A stretch of DNA of 64,000 nt. Source: Hypoxylon rubiginosum. Lineage: Eukaryota; Ascomycota; Sordariomycetes; Xylariales; Hypoxylaceae. The stretch lies in NCBI GenBank assembly GCA_902806565.1, contig CADCXA010000055.1:1178001-1242000 (forward strand), read 5' to 3'. This document shows positions 1-12,516 of the stretch, piece by piece. The notes beneath the pieces are model-generated. The model had not been told where the DNA came from. It did no database searches and worked only from the letters and a program-made list of their open reading frames with translations. A program made the position numbers and the translations under genes. Every line of letters begins with the position of its first letter. The stretch's first letter is position 1.

Positions 1-1399
1 CACCTGACTCCTTGAGATTTTTGACAGCGGCAACCATCTCGCTATCCAGCTTCCTCGCAGCCGGGTGCAGAAGCGGGCTCTCGCTAGGACCATGGTTGTG
101 ATGGAGGTGAGCTTGGTCAGGACGATAACGAATCGTCCACTGTGTCCTCTGTTCGATAGCAAAGAAGCCAAACTGGCAATTGCATTTGCGAGATGATGTC
201 TTCCGTTTCCTGTGCTCCGGACTGACTCGGCTCGGAGGTTTGCCCGCGCGATCACAAACGAAAAGAACCTTCTTTAGACCCGGAACTGTTTTCTTCGACC
301 GTCCAATGACCACGGCATACCCTACCGATGTGCAATAGGCGAGCACGTGCTTGTGAACTGCCTCTAGACTCGGAAAGCTACCTCCTTCGGGTGGAGCGGA
401 CATCATCGTCCCCATCGGCGTTCTCGGCACAAAGGGGGTACCTTCGATCAGCTTGGGCGAAATATGGCTGTCTCCCTCCACTGACTCCCCGGCACTATCC
501 ATATCCACGTCATCATGAGGCTGTGTTTCCGGAGGTGAGACGTGAGCCTCGGGCCGAGGGGCCGGAGGTTGATTCTGCGGCTGAGGAGTCGGCTGTGGTT
601 GCAGCTGGGGTGGTTGCTGGTGAATTTGAGGAAGAGACTGAGGATGGGTTGGATGTGTCTGTTGGTGAGCTTGGGAATGGGCCTGAGGGTGCGCTTGGGG
701 ATGTGGCTGAGTATGGTTTTGTGAATGGGCTTGCGGATGAGCCTGAGGGTGGGTCTGAGGATGAGGTTGGTGATGTGGTGGGTTCGGAGATATCAAGTTA
801 CTGTCGTTCGGTTGGACGGGCTGCGGCGGCGGAACTTGCTGGACCGGTTGAGACTGAATGGGTTGGATCTGTTGCGGTATCGACTGAGTATGGGGTATCT
901 GCTGAACGGGCTGGGGTGCGGGTTGCGGAACCTGTTGGACAGACTGAACGGGCTGGTTCATGGCCTGCTGGAGATAGGCCATCGAAGCAGAAGGGCCCGG
1001 CTGGGGCTGCATCTGTCGTTGCTGACCACCTCGTTGGTGCTGTTGATGCTGATGTTGATGTTGGCGAACCGCCTGAGCCGCGACTTGGACATGCTGAACA
1101 GACTGAGGCGGCGCGTGTCTCGAATTCCCATTTGGTAGGTTGGGTATGCTGGCGATGTTGGGCACGGGGGAGGGAGTCGTACTCGAGAAGAGATGTTGCG
1201 GGTAGGCAGCCTGCGAGGATTGCTGAGGAGGATACTGCGCGGATTGGTAAGGCGACTGATGTTGTGGCGTCGGAGATGGTTTCGGCGGCGTGGATGAGTG
1301 AGGAGGAGGTTGATATCCGCGTCGGAGTCCATTGGCCTGAGGGAAGCTCAGGCCCGGATGGGTATGGGAGCTAGGCCCGGCCTGGCCCAAGGCGGACAT
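1..1399 (-). CDS. Q/P/H-rich protein with FAR1/MULE-type DNA-binding domain (3' part outside window)
   Basis: The minus-strand frame stays open from an ATG at 1399 to the window edge, giving 466 codons of an incomplete gene. About the first 300 residues are low-complexity, rich in Gln, Pro and His, with many HPQA/HSQA-like units. From about residue 340 there is a compact domain containing YAVVIGRSKK, VLFVCDRAGKP, KRKTSSRKCNCQFGFF and HHNHGPSESPLLHPAAR. This order (aromatic/basic segment, CDR/G, Arg-Lys stretch, CxC, HNH) matches the FAR1 zinc-binding domain found at the N-terminus of MULE transposases and of transcription factors derived from them. I infer a nuclear DNA-binding regulator; a MULE transposase core, if present, would lie beyond position 1. 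The reverse-complement frame is also open because of codon bias, but its product is compositionally meaningless. The initiator lies just after pyrimidine-rich leader sequence. Confidence 0.72.
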   Translation of the reverse strand, partial: MSALGQAGPSSHTHPGLSFPQANGLRRGYQPPPHSSTPPKPSPTPQHQSPYQSAQYPPQQSSQAAYPQHLFSSTTPSPVPNIASIPNLPNGNSRHAPPQSVQHVQVAAQAVRQHQHQHQQHQRGGQQRQMQPQPGPSASMAYLQQAMNQPVQSVQQVPQPAPQPVQQIPHTQSIPQQIQPIQSQPVQQVPPPQPVQPNDSNLISPNPPHHQPHPQTHPQAHPQAHSQNHTQPHPQAHPQAHSQAHQQTHPTHPQSLPQIHQQPPQLQPQPTPQPQNQPPAPRPEAHVSPPETQPHDDVDMDSAGESVEGDSHISPKLIEGTPFVPRTPMGTMMSAPPEGGSFPSLEAVHKHVLAYCTSVGYAVVIGRSKKTVPGLKKVLFVCDRAGKPPSRVSPEHRKRKTSSRKCNCQFGFFAIEQRTQWTIRYRPDQAHLHHNHGPSESPLLHPAARKLDSEMVAAVKNLKESG

Positions 1400-2269
1400 G
1401 ACGAAGAGAGAAAAGGAAGCCGAAAAAGAAAATAAAAAACAACAGCAGCAAACGCGAGCTACTAAAAGACGGGGAAAAGACGCGACAGGAAGATCCGGAG
1501 AGGCCAGGATACAACAACGTTGAGGCTAGCACCATCAGCTAAGGATGGGATCAATGTGATGTCAATCCTCGACCCTGGCCGTTTGGCAGATTCAACATGT
1601 AAGGGTTAGGTTGACGGTTGGTCTAGACGAAAGTGGTGTCGGGTGTGGAAATATCACGAAGAGATCAACATGATAAGGCTCACCAGGGGGGGGCACACAC
1701 GGGCAGGCTGGCAGGATGGGCTGGATGTGGACGGGAGACGCGGGGGACACGGGTGTGGTTGAAGAGAACTGGTGGAAATCGGATCTCATCAAAGTTTTAG
1801 TGTGGTAAGGGTTTTTTTTTAGGGAGCGGCTGGGGGCTTCTTGCTGGGCTTTTGGCTTCTGGCTTCTTGCTGAAACGACTGGACTTGTTTGGTTCTTGGT
1901 TAGACTGGGCTACCAGGTAGGCAGGTAAGTACTGGGGGGAGTGGGCAGAAGATCGGATCTACCTGTTCTTGTCTGAGGCCTGAGGCGCACTAAGCTGAAC
2001 GGAGTTAAGCATGAAAAGAAATGGAGGAAAAAAAGGTTGCAGGTTTGCAGGTTTAGCGGGATATGGGGGGGAGGGTGAGAAATGTAACAGCCCTTCGCCA
2101 AGAAAGACAGCACACGAGTAGCGCACAGACAAGGCCTTTATTAGTGTAAATGTGGTAATCTGTACCTTAAAATACTTTTTCTTTTCTTTTCTTTCTTCTG
2201 TTCTTACCTTAGGTACAACGTATAGTGGACGCGTATTTTTCAAGGCTCGGACCCGATACCTAAAACTGA

Positions 2270-2333
2270 CCATAGCCCATAGCCCATAGCCCATAGACCG
2301 ACCATAGCCCATATAGACCAGACCATAGCCCAC
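2270..2333. repeat. CCATAGC heptamer-type imperfect tandem repeat
   Basis: Units of CCATAGC/CCATAGAC repeat about seven times with short interruptions. It lies in the upstream region of the FAR1-domain gene. No function is evident. Confidence 0.7.
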
Positions 2334-2390
2334 TGCCCTTACTGTGCCAACGGCCCATGACCCACGGCTCACAAACTTGACGACTCACGA

Positions 2391-2426
2391 CTCACAAACC
2401 ACAAACTACAAACCACAAACCACAGA
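2391..2426. repeat. CACAAAC-type heptamer repeat
   Basis: A short run of CACAAAC/TACAAAC units, about five copies. It is low-complexity DNA in an intergenic region. Confidence 0.6.
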
Positions 2427-4031
2427 GCAGTTACACAGAGTATGAGTATTTTTAAGCGGCGGGGGCAGAGTATTTTTGTACCCGGCACGCACGGGTAACC
2501 AAGATGATTTATGCCGTTTTCTATAAAAATTACCGCTGGGAAACCTGCTGCGCCAATAAGACGGCGTAAGACCACACCGTCGTCTTCCCGTGTGGGGCTT
2601 CTATTGCTTGGGCTGCAAGGTACTCGCTGCGTACATGCTACAGTATGCCACAGCTAATGCTACAGCTAATGCCACAGCTAGAAACATACATGTAAGTAAG
2701 GCGGACGTCCACGTTGCATTCCTCGTTGATCTCCCTTGGGTTAATAGAGTTTTATAGGCTTCATCTACTTTACCTGTCGAGTTTAGTGAGATTATCTTGA
2801 ATGATTTTCTATCTTCTGTCAGTTTGTCAGTAGGTCCTAGCCTTGAATGTTAGAATGTACATACATGCCTACATAGCCTAGGTACATATGCATACGTACA
2901 TATATACATGTATGCACCTTACCTCAGGCTTAGGCTACAGTATGGATAGTATGGATATGTATATACGTAGGACTTGGTAGACGAGATGATGTGTCTCCTG
3001 CGTGAGTCCTGGTCCTATGAGTCCTGTACTGCTTGCGGTCTGATTCTGGCTACCTGGCTATACCTTGATACCATTGGCTCCGAGTAAATTGATTGGCCCA
3101 GTCGGTGTGACATCAAGCGATGCACATCACTGTATCTAAACAGCTCGAAAAATGACTGCTAACTTTCTCTTCGAGCCTGCCTAATCATGTGTCCCGTATG
3201 TCTGTGTCCTGTGTCCTGTGTCCTGTATCCTGCGCATACCCGGTATGAATATCTCATATGTTACTGCATGCATAGGTACATACATGCCTAGGTACACATA
3301 CACATAGGAAGGAATAGAAGGGAATAGAGGAAAAGAAGAATAGAAGGAGGAAAAAAAGGTAACAACTTCCAGAAAAAGCAGCTGCAGCTCACCTTGTCCC
3401 TCTCCCCCCCTCCGAGATAAACAAGCGTCTAATCTTGCTAATCTTGCCCAGCCTCGCACAGCTTACTTACAGCCTGCAGCCTTACCAGTCACCAGTCTCC
3501 GGTCACCGTCGACGTTTCACCCCCACCGCACCAACAAACCTCAACACACTTGAGCTATACGCATATGAAATATATTCTCCTGAAACTCGGATACCCAAAT
3601 ATTTAATATACTACTGAGTTTATGAGTACATAGGTTTTTATCGCTACCTAAGGTCTAACACTACATACTCGAGTATCTATTAAGGCTCGACGCGTGAACT
3701 CGTTCATCTGAGCGCGAGCCCGGGTTCGGCCACTATAACTCGATGAAACTTGGCTAGCTGAGATCAAACCCAATCACATTCAGCATCAGCAAAAAAAAGG
3801 TTACCACTGGGATCAATTAAAAGAGCCCAGTCGGCATCCTGTCCTAGTTTTCGTCGCGGTTGGGCACGAATATTGTGATGGGTTGGGCGTCTCTACCGTC
3901 GACTGCAAGGGGCTCGGTTACCTTACCCATTTTTTTCACCGTGATATGGTGTGGTAATCGTAACTGGCTCTAGGCCTTCGGTTATCTCTCAGCCTCGTCC
4001 CCCTTTTTCTTCTTTCGCCCGACCGCCCGCC

Positions 4032-5100
4032 ATGGCTGGGCCCGAGAGCCGCACGAAGCTGGCTGAGTGGCGAGTCATACAGCACAGGGGCCGTAACAAG
4101 ATCCTCAGGGCGTCGAGGGATCCCGTCGCGCGAGCTAAACTCCGCGCCGAGATCCCGTCCCCAATGTCCGGCCAGCTCCGCATTTCAGAGGCCGATCGGG
4201 CATCTGCCATCGCCACCTTCCCGGCATTTCTCTCCGAGCCTCTCCCGACCCCGAGCACGAGCCGCCATTCTTTTTTAACATTCCCTCCCGAGATACGCAA
4301 TGCCATATATCGATATTCCGTCCAGTATCCCACGTGCCGGAGCTTATACGATTATTATTACGACCAGAAGGAGAAAGCCAAAGCCAAGATCGAACTGCGG
4401 CCGCGCTCTGTCAACACCAGAGTTTCGCGTCACTCTAAGGTTCCTCTGCGTACGCCCACCATCCTCCTCCTCTGCAAGCAGATCACACGGGAAGCATTGA
4501 GCTTCTTGTACTGCCAAGTATTCGTCATTGACCGGATCCCCCCGTGGCTTATGGGCAACTCGGCGCCGCTCCCCCTGACAGACTTCGTTAGCAGGCCGAC
4601 CTTGCAAAGCCTTCGGTTCGTCGAGATCAAGATTTCACTCGGCGAGAGCGCAAACGTCGGCAGCGGAAACATATGGCTGGGGCTTCTGAACGGCGTATTG
4701 GATGCCTGGTCGGAGCGCAACGCCCTCGTCCGCCTGCACATCGTCTTCAAGCTTTCCAACGTCACGAGGCCCAACATGTGGTTCTACGAACTCGAAGACT
4801 TCGAGAAGCTCGTGGAGAAGGTAAGTGCCTATCTCGAGTAGCACATGGAACTTCGTTTATGTCTCACAACCCCCACTAGCTTAGTTACTTCGAGTTCAAG
4901 CACGGCTCCAGACCGGGTCTGATTCGATGGGAGCATTGGGTTCTCGATTTCGAATACGCTTACAAGGTCGGGTATAGGAGTAAGTATCCGATGTAGCTCA
5001 CGTTCTCAACTCCTTTAGAGACTCATGCCTCATAGATCCTATCATCCGAATACACCCAGATCCCTATATCTGGCAGGGGAGCGTCATAGAATGGGTTTAG
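4032..5100 (+). CDS. 2EXR/F-box-like domain protein, three exons
   Basis: Proposed exons are 4032-4820, 4880-4979 and 5036-5100 (317 aa). The introns are 59 and 56 bp, each starting GTAAGT and ending TAG, and the frame closes at a TAG at 5098. Around residue 80 is FLTFPPEIRNAIYRYSV, the opening of the fungal 2EXR/F-box-like domain (F..LP.EIR..IY), followed by LLCKQITREALSFLY, the usual second element in this family. Such proteins are abundant in Pezizomycotina and have no fixed function; some may be ubiquitin-ligase adaptors. I chose the ATG in a GCCATGG context at 4032 over an in-frame ATG at 3951 because the stretch between them looks like a pyrimidine-rich leader. If the second intron is retained, translation stops at 4996 instead. 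Confidence 0.7.
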
Positions 5101-6896
5101 ATTAGATACCTAACCCAGTGTCTTCGCGCCGTGACGGTCACGTAGCTGCCACGAGGACCCGATAAACGTTACACAGTAGAGGAACCTACCTACCAATCGA
5201 GGTAAGAATGGGAACGGTGACATATTCCCCCACCAATGTACAGAATGACGAGGCGTTTGGAGGACACATATACCCCAAGGTTGGCATCTGGTCTTTACAG
5301 CGAGTTATTTGCTTTTCTCTCCGAATTTGTCTAAACGTTAGCTTTAAATCGACGACACATTAGTTTCTCTTCTCGCAGAAATTCCCATAGCAGAAAATGG
5401 GAATCCACACACAATACTACAGAACGCAGCTCGAGAGCGTCATAGACTTATTATAGTATTTCTTATAGGAAGTAGACGAAAAACCCACCCCCCTCCCCTT
5501 TTCCACAGTCCAAATCCCCAAATCTCCCCCCAATAGACTTCCCGCCTTTTTCTTCAAAATTCGAGCCATTCCAAAATAAGATCGTCCCCCCCCACGAACC
5601 TATTCCTCCAATTAATCCCTATATTCGCGGCGAGATCCCTGTTCTACCAGCCATAGTACCAATCCCCCGCAGTGTCTGGCTGGTATGTACATATGTATGT
5701 AGGAGGGCCGCAAGTGGGCGCCTCCCTCCCACCCACCCCCTTCCCCGATCAGATCAGACTAGGGAGGGGGGGAGGGAGGCAAGGAGGGTGCGTTACCCTT
5801 TTTTCTTTCGGGGTAGCATTCGCGGGCGAGGGTTGGCGCTCCTTCAGGAATCTGCATCTTCGTAAGGCTGACCGGAGATAAATTAATTGGCTACCCTACA
5901 AGATTGCTGGGTACCAACTATGCGGGGCTTGTTTCTCACGGAGGCGGGCTCGGTGGGATTTGCTTTTTCCATTTTTTGCTACCTTCCTTCAGGATCGGGA
6001 TTGAACTTATTTATATGTATGTTTTTTTTTGTTTACTATTCACTCATTTTTCTTCAAGTGTAATATATCATTAAATTTTTTTTTTATCATGCAAGAGATA
6101 TATGTAGACGAGCGTTACATGCTCCCTCCCCCCCTCCTTTCTCCCCCCCCGGCATATCCACCCGGATCCCTCCCAACAGCGCGGAGTAGGGCTCTTGGCC
6201 GCGGTTTTGGACCTTTCTTCTCTGTTCCAAGCGTTCCGAACCGTGTGTGGCAGAATTTGCCGGTTTCTCTCACCCCCGTGTCTGTTAGGGCGAAGGGTCG
6301 TGGCTGAAAAGTTGGCACCCATGAAGGTTGTAATTGTTACCGCATGCGTGCTGATTTTCCTTGCTCGCGGCCAAGCTTCGCAGGGGGCCATCGACGACCT
6401 TCTTCTATTACGGAAGCTGACTCATACGGGGGGTTTATTAAGCCAGCTCGGCCAGTTTCCGCACACTTACAACAGACATGACAGCACATAAAAAGGAGGT
6501 ATTATCCTTGTTCAAAGGTGGTCAATATATCTTCTAATCTTCTAATCGACAAGACTAATGCACCATAGAGCCAGGATTCCAAGGCAATCCGTGCATATCC
6601 AGTCCTGCTGTAACTGCGACTCGCTGGTGTCAGACGCCGTCGCGCCTAGATCTATAGTCTATATACGTAGTGGTATCTCTCGTCATCCCTAGCCTGAACT
6701 CCTATTCGATGATGGAAACGTGATAATGAAGGATGTGACGAGGGAACCCAAAACCTAATACAAAGAGCCACCAGTAAATAGCAGATATCTAGACGCCTAA
6801 ATAATGCAGGAATAGCCGAGCTATATGTAGTAGAGATAGTATAGTCTCCCGCGATGCTCTTCTACCGTGTCGTCGGTACGAATAGATCTATCTTGC
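5101..6896. other. Intergenic region between convergent genes
   Basis: This stretch separates the 3' ends of the 2EXR-like gene and the C2H2 gene. It has long C/T-rich and G-rich runs (about 5480-5790 and 6120-6160) and poly-T tracts near 6020-6090. I see no supported gene. Confidence 0.55.
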
Positions 6897-9555
6897 TTAC
6901 ATCTTCTTCCTCTTGCTCGGCCTCCGGCCCGCCTCGTCCCCGACGAAGTGATTCTTTTCGATCTGGTGCTGACGCAGATTATCCTGACGGTTCTTGTACT
7001 GGCTATTGCACCCGGGGAAGGGGCACTTGTAGATTACAGGTGGGTTTGTCGAATGCTGCATCTTCTTGTGCTTCGCCATGCTACCCTTGAACCATTGTGG
7101 GTCGCCTTTCGGGCGGTACCCGCAAATATCGCAGGAATCGTTCGCTTCCACTTTCTGACCCATGGACGAAGAGGTAGGTATCGGACTAGCGTCGGCGTGG
7201 CCCGGGGTGGAAGGGTTCGGCGGCGTTGGTACAACTGTTGGCCGCGAGAGATCAGGGGAGGTTGTGTAGGGCTCACTAGGTGTGCCGGTGCGAGACGTCG
7301 TTGTTGTTGTGAAGGACTTTGGGCCTGTAGCCAGTCCATGCGCGCTGGGACCGATGCCTCGGAAAGTCCCTGGACCAACCGCCGAATTGAAATTCTGAGT
7401 GGTTGCAACGTCCGCATGATTCTGCTGGGATGCATTTGAGTCTAGATTGACGAGAAATTCATTGTCGATGCTACTAGGAAGATCGTCAAAAGTCTCATGC
7501 AGCTTCTCAAGGAATTCGTCGTTATACGTGTCTGTTAGACCCAATGTATACGTGACCGATTCTTCTTGTGCATGTTGTGGATCAGACGCGATATCCTGAA
7601 TCAAAGCCTCGACCAACGAGACCCCTAAACTTTGGTATGTTATCCTCGAGTGGGATCCTTGTTTCGAATAGATGGGCTCGCAGAGACGTCTAACCTCGGG
7701 GATGAATTCGTCGAAGAGGTCGGAAGACTCTAAAGCATTCTGCCGTACTCTCGAGTTAGCCACTATCCCTCCTTCAACTTGAAAGGTATCCTTAATCTTA
7801 GACATAGGAACCAAGCGCATCTCCCGCGTCAAGATAGTCCGTGAAGGATACTGAGATGAATAAGAGACCGCTTAGAACTTACCTTGCCAGCCTGCAATAT
7901 CGCTAGTTCAAGCTTGCGGACGGTAGTGATGTATCCGTCACGAACTTTTTGCCTAACCCCCCTAAGCTTTGACGATAGGGTCTCAGAATAGAACTTTTGA
8001 CTCAGAACCTGAACGATATATTCGACGGTAACTGTAAAGGCGCCATTGTTCAACGAATCCGGATGATAATCCATAGCATGTGTAGACAAAAGGTCAAAAG
8101 CAAGGTTTTCCACAGGCTTCTCTGGACCGCTAGTTATAACCGAGTTTTCAATGTCTATAATTGTTAGTGGAATGGCTCGCAGCTAACATTAAAAGGCTTG
8201 ACTCACCGTCTAGGAAATTCTGACCCACCGCAACAAGAGGATCAGTTACTATACTGATTCTCATGTCTGCCTGGAACTCGGGCTCTTTGCCCTTGTAGCT
8301 AGAGGATGATCCTGACAAAGAATTGCCTCCTGACTGGGGCTGAGACTGATCTTCGGAGGTTGACTGCCAAATAATGGTTACAATCTGCGTATAATCTTCG
8401 AGGTATGTCGAGTCGAGAAGCTGTCGGTAGGCGAGGGCTTGCCGGTATAGCATGTTGCAACGGGCTACCAGCTCGTCTTCGTGGATTATAAGGGAAAGGG
8501 CGTAGATTAGATGGACGAAGCAGATGTAGTCTAACGGGTCGGCGAGATCGTTACCCTGCAGAATTCTCTTGAAACTTGAGAGACCATTCAACGCTACAGC
8601 TTTTGGTGACTGGTCTCGGAGTCGTTCGACCAGCGAATTCCCTTGGACGCGTGATAATTTCGATAAAGAACATGCGACATGGGTTTGCAGAGTATCCCAG
8701 GCCGATCCGACGAGCGCTCTAACCTCGGGGTCCCGATCTGACGGCTCAAGAAATTCAGTCGGCATGTTCGAAGGCTTAGAGTTGGGATCGGTGAACATCA
8801 TATTAACGGAAGTGCCAAGTGACAGTTCCGTGTACACGGATTGCATCCATGAATAATTATCCTTAGGATCAAAAGAAAAACCCAGCGGATCGGGCAGCCC
8901 TCGTGGTATAGATAGCGGGTTATCTCCGGGCAACTCGGACATGTTATCGATCATATAATTGCAGTCATCGTCTGGACATTCCGTTGTCGCCTTCTCCATA
9001 GCTAGAATGCCCTCTGGCTGCGGTACTGACGACGATTCGTTTGGTCCGAAAGGGGTCATTGGAGATGTCATTGTCGTATCGATGCTCGAGCACAGAGTCC
9101 AGGCTTCAGATCCACCAGAACTCGCGCTCCATAAGGTAATCGGCGATACACTCTGAGAACTCTTTGTTGATCTAAGGGAAGAGCTTGGAGATAGGTACTT
9201 CGTGCGAGGAACGTTCCTGTAGCGGTCTATGTGAGTATCCAGCGCCAACGACGGTCGTCTAGACCCGGAGTTTGGCGACACTGGATTAGGCGGAGGCATG
9301 GAACTGTCATTATCGTGAGATTGCGTTCGAGAACTTGCGTACTGAGAAAACATGTTCGCTTGCGGTCTTGTCATAGCTTCAGGGGTATAGTTATGTTGAT
9401 CCAAAGACACGGGGACGTCTACGCGCGGCGTGTCATAGTTGATAGGGTCGAGTTCAGCGGTCGGTAGCATTTGTCTCGAGTCTAGTTCGTGTATCTCCCT
9501 GCCGTTAAGCTCTATCTGGGGCTGGGGTCGCTCGTCTTCCGCCTGCTGCTGCTGC

Positions 9556-9586
<31 letters not shown>

Positions 9587-10260
9587 CTCGTTGTCGTTGT
9601 TGACTTTGCTCCTCAAGGTCGATCACAAGAGAATCGTAACTAGGCGGAGGCATAGAGATGTCGTCCTGAAAGCTTAGTGAAGAACTATCTCTTCGTGACC
9701 TATTACCGATATTCGAGAAAAAATTCCGAGCCATGTTGATGATCCGTCTTCGTTTGGTCGGGTGGCCGACACAGCCTCGGCATTTACCATCGTTGAATCG
9801 TTCGATTTGCATACAGTCATAGCATACGTATTCACCAGTTTTGAGATGTTGGCACTTGGTCAAATGTCTCAGCATCGATTCATGGTCGTCGAACCTTTCC
9901 CCACACAAGAGGAGAGGGCACTTTAGGCGATCGTTCGCCGACATTCGAGTTGATTTATTTCGCTTGACGGCAGCCCACACTATAAACCTCTGGAGCGCGC
10001 AGTCTTCCCCTGGGATTTCTCTCGTTCTTGACAAGTCAGCTTGTTAAAAAACCGCATCAAGATCTTGATGTTACTCACGCGCAGGGTGACGGTGTTGGTG
10101 GGCTGGACTCGGATCGCAGGCTGGATTGTGACCGCCGTCTCGAGGGGAGGGAAGGGGTACGACGAGCCCTCACGCGCCGCCCGACCGGCGGGTCCAAATC
10201 AAACGAAGCAGCATCAACTGAGTCGGTGTCGGTAGTGGCAAAGGTCTTTTTCGGATCCAT
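6897..10260 (-). CDS. Large C2H2 zinc-finger protein, four exons
   Basis: Exons on the minus strand are 10260-10079, 10026-8207, 8154-7883 and 7820-6897, giving 1065 aa. The first two introns are 52 bp with GTGAGT donors; the second has CTAAC near a TAG acceptor. The N-terminal part (about residues 97-150) has paired cysteines and histidines (CPLLLCGERFDDHESMLRHL, then CYDC and CRGC), followed by a polyglutamine run near residue 210. The C-terminus (about 987-1050) has CDICGYRP and a classical C2H2 finger with CPFPGCNSQY and LRQHQIEKNH, then a basic RRPSKRKKM end suggestive of nuclear localisation. I infer a fungal transcription factor with unknown targets. The third intron is uncertain: the better acceptor gives only 32 bp, so I used the next in-frame AG, giving 62 bp and placing MRLVPM at the start of the exon. 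Confidence 0.78.
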
Positions 10261-12516
10261 TGTTGCGGCAAAGCTGTGAGCTATAGACTAAGGCTTGAAT
10301 GGAATAAGAGAGGTCGGGCCCAAGCGGATCGCCACCGATCCATGACTTTATTTTCAAAGATCTAGAAAACTGTCTACTACCCTGAATATGACGATGTAGG
10401 ACTTTTTTTGCATTGATGCAGGTGCAGGAGTACTTGTACCTAGGACCAGCGGTAATGACCGCCGACTAATAAGAAGGTACCCAGCCATTGGCGACCAGTG
10501 AGCAGGCTCCCTCTAGAGGAGACCCTTGTAATTACTATCGGCAGTGCGTTTAACTTACCGTTCGCGGCTCACAGGGCTGCATGAGGGTGCAAGCGATGGA
10601 GTTGGGGTCCAAAAGTTGACTCGGTGAAGTACGCAGGCAACAAGGCAGAATGGACCCCAAATTACGCCTTGTACGCTGATGGGCCTGATGGACCTGATGG
10701 ACCTGACGGGCAAGCCAGCTGAAGTAGTAGGAATTGCTGTGCTGACTGCAGGACTCGGGCGTTGCCCAATCAGAGTCGCAGTGGTTGAAAAGACATCGGC
10801 GAAGGGGATAAAACCAGCCCTCATCGCTGTAGATTTTCCAATCTCGACTGCAGATTCTCTCGCGAAACCCTTCGCTCCTGGACGTATGACTGCCTCAGGA
10901 GGGATCTGGAGGGTCCGGGGACTCCATGTTCGCTGCTATCATGAACGGGGAGCGCTCGAAAAGGATAGCACGCACATTACGACATCACCGTAGCGCAAAA
11001 GCGTGGTTCTTTTGCCATCATTGCGGTTTTTGGGAAGACTGGGGGCTCTCGGAGATGCCTTCGACATGGCCTTTCGAGTAGGTCTAAAACTGGAAATTTA
11101 GTCGAACTGCAAAAGAACCCCAGGACTATTATATCGTTATGTCGAGGTTTTCCGTTATGCGAGAACATACAGCCCCTGATCCCCAGACACCCCAGCCCCC
11201 CCTTGTAGATTACTTCCTGGAAAAGCCAAGTGAATCGGATATAGTCCAATAAGAACAAGAAAGCTGAGCTGAATGATAGTTGTATTAAGCTTAAATAAAT
11301 CGATAATTCGCTCGCGAAAACTTGTACATGCAGCGAATCGAGAAAACAATGAAACTAATTGCTTACCTACAAGTATCTTCCGTTGATCTGGGAGAATGTC
11401 TATCCAAGTATACAGGATTTTAAGTACTTGTAATAAATACTGGTGAGATTAGAAGCGTTCGTGGAGAAAATTCATTATGCGGAGATTTCGTTATAATAGG
11501 GTTATTATGAGGTCTATTAAATGAATATTGTGGGGTGGATCGCGCCTTGTAGGGCTGGAAAAGTTGGTAGATCGGAATAAGAGGCGGCCACCCACGCAGC
11601 CACGGCATCCCTAGGACTTTCTACCTAACGTCCTAGACAGGGAGCCAAGAGAGTTCGGAGTTGAAGTTGCGGTTTGCGGCTAGTTGAGGCTGATGTGGCT
11701 AATCCGTGGCTGTGTCTTTTAGTGGCTAGGTAGTCGCTCGAGCCACATGGTCCTCGCATCCTCAGCTAGGCCTATTCCGTATTCTACCTCTGACTGTCAC
11801 CTCAGGAGTATGTGCGTGACACATCCTAACACCGCAACACTGCAACACTGCGACATAAGAATCTAGGACTTTGAGCTGATTCCTAAGCAGACACCTTCAA
11901 TAAGGCGGTATAGACGATAAGCTTTGAGATAATTAAGAAACCTCTCGTTAAGTCAGCATTAGGTAAAGAAAGGAATCTTAAGCGAGATGTCGGCAGAAGT
12001 TTACATTATTTGTAACCTACCGGTAGGTATTTTGTTCAACGAACCCAATTGAAGGAATTACTTTTCTTCTTTTCATTCGCAAATCGTCTCCGCCTACTCT
12101 GCTACGTCCTTTTACGACATGAGTTGGAAGGAGACGGACGACTCCTTTTTATGGACTTCGGCTTTCCTGGCTACACCCCCCGATATACTTACCGAGTCCC
12201 TCTTCCAGCGTCAACGTAGCTATAATTGCGTCACTTCCGGGCCGGCGAGTCCCCTAAATCGGCTTCTATGTTGCATCGACACACTACATATCTAGGCTTT
12301 TGCGTAGCAGCACCGAGTGCATATGCGGCGGATCCGGCTTTGCGCTCTATATCATGTCATTGGACCCGTCTACTGCACAGGTTGTATCCCCATCGATGTT
12401 TTAGGAACGCCAATTGAGCAAATTTCTATAAGTTGATGATCATGACGCAGCTGGGGCTCCTACGGAGAAATGGGGGATTCTTTGTTGGTCTCGAGTCAAT
12501 TTTGCTCCCCCAAATA
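10261..12516. other. Intergenic region upstream of the C2H2 gene
   Basis: It contains the promoter of the minus-strand C2H2 gene. A small CCTGATGGA-type repeat lies near 10680-10710 and one TACCTAGG octamer at about 10437. The open frames are short and do not resemble proteins I know. I see no supported gene. Confidence 0.5.

Larger units (their letters stand above)
1400..4031. other. Intergenic region between divergent genes
   Basis: This is the shared upstream region of the FAR1-domain gene and the 2EXR-like gene. It is rich in CT/GA tracts and short simple repeats, including the CATAGCC and CACAAAC runs listed separately, and has two CCTAGGTA octamers at 2877 and 3287. Open frames here are short and compositionally random, and I see no supported gene. 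Confidence 0.6.

Noticed and set aside
328..1374. Long plus-strand ORF of 348 codons
   Set aside because: It is the complement of the Q/P/H-rich frame of the minus-strand FAR1-domain gene; its product is repetitive E/G/V sequence without a domain.
3660..3750. GGGTTCG-type box reminiscent of a tRNA B-box
   Set aside because: No matching acceptor stem, D-arm or anticodon arm could be folded around it.
9541..9590. CAG/CAA trinucleotide repeat
   Set aside because: It encodes a polyglutamine run within the C2H2 protein, common in fungal transcription factors.
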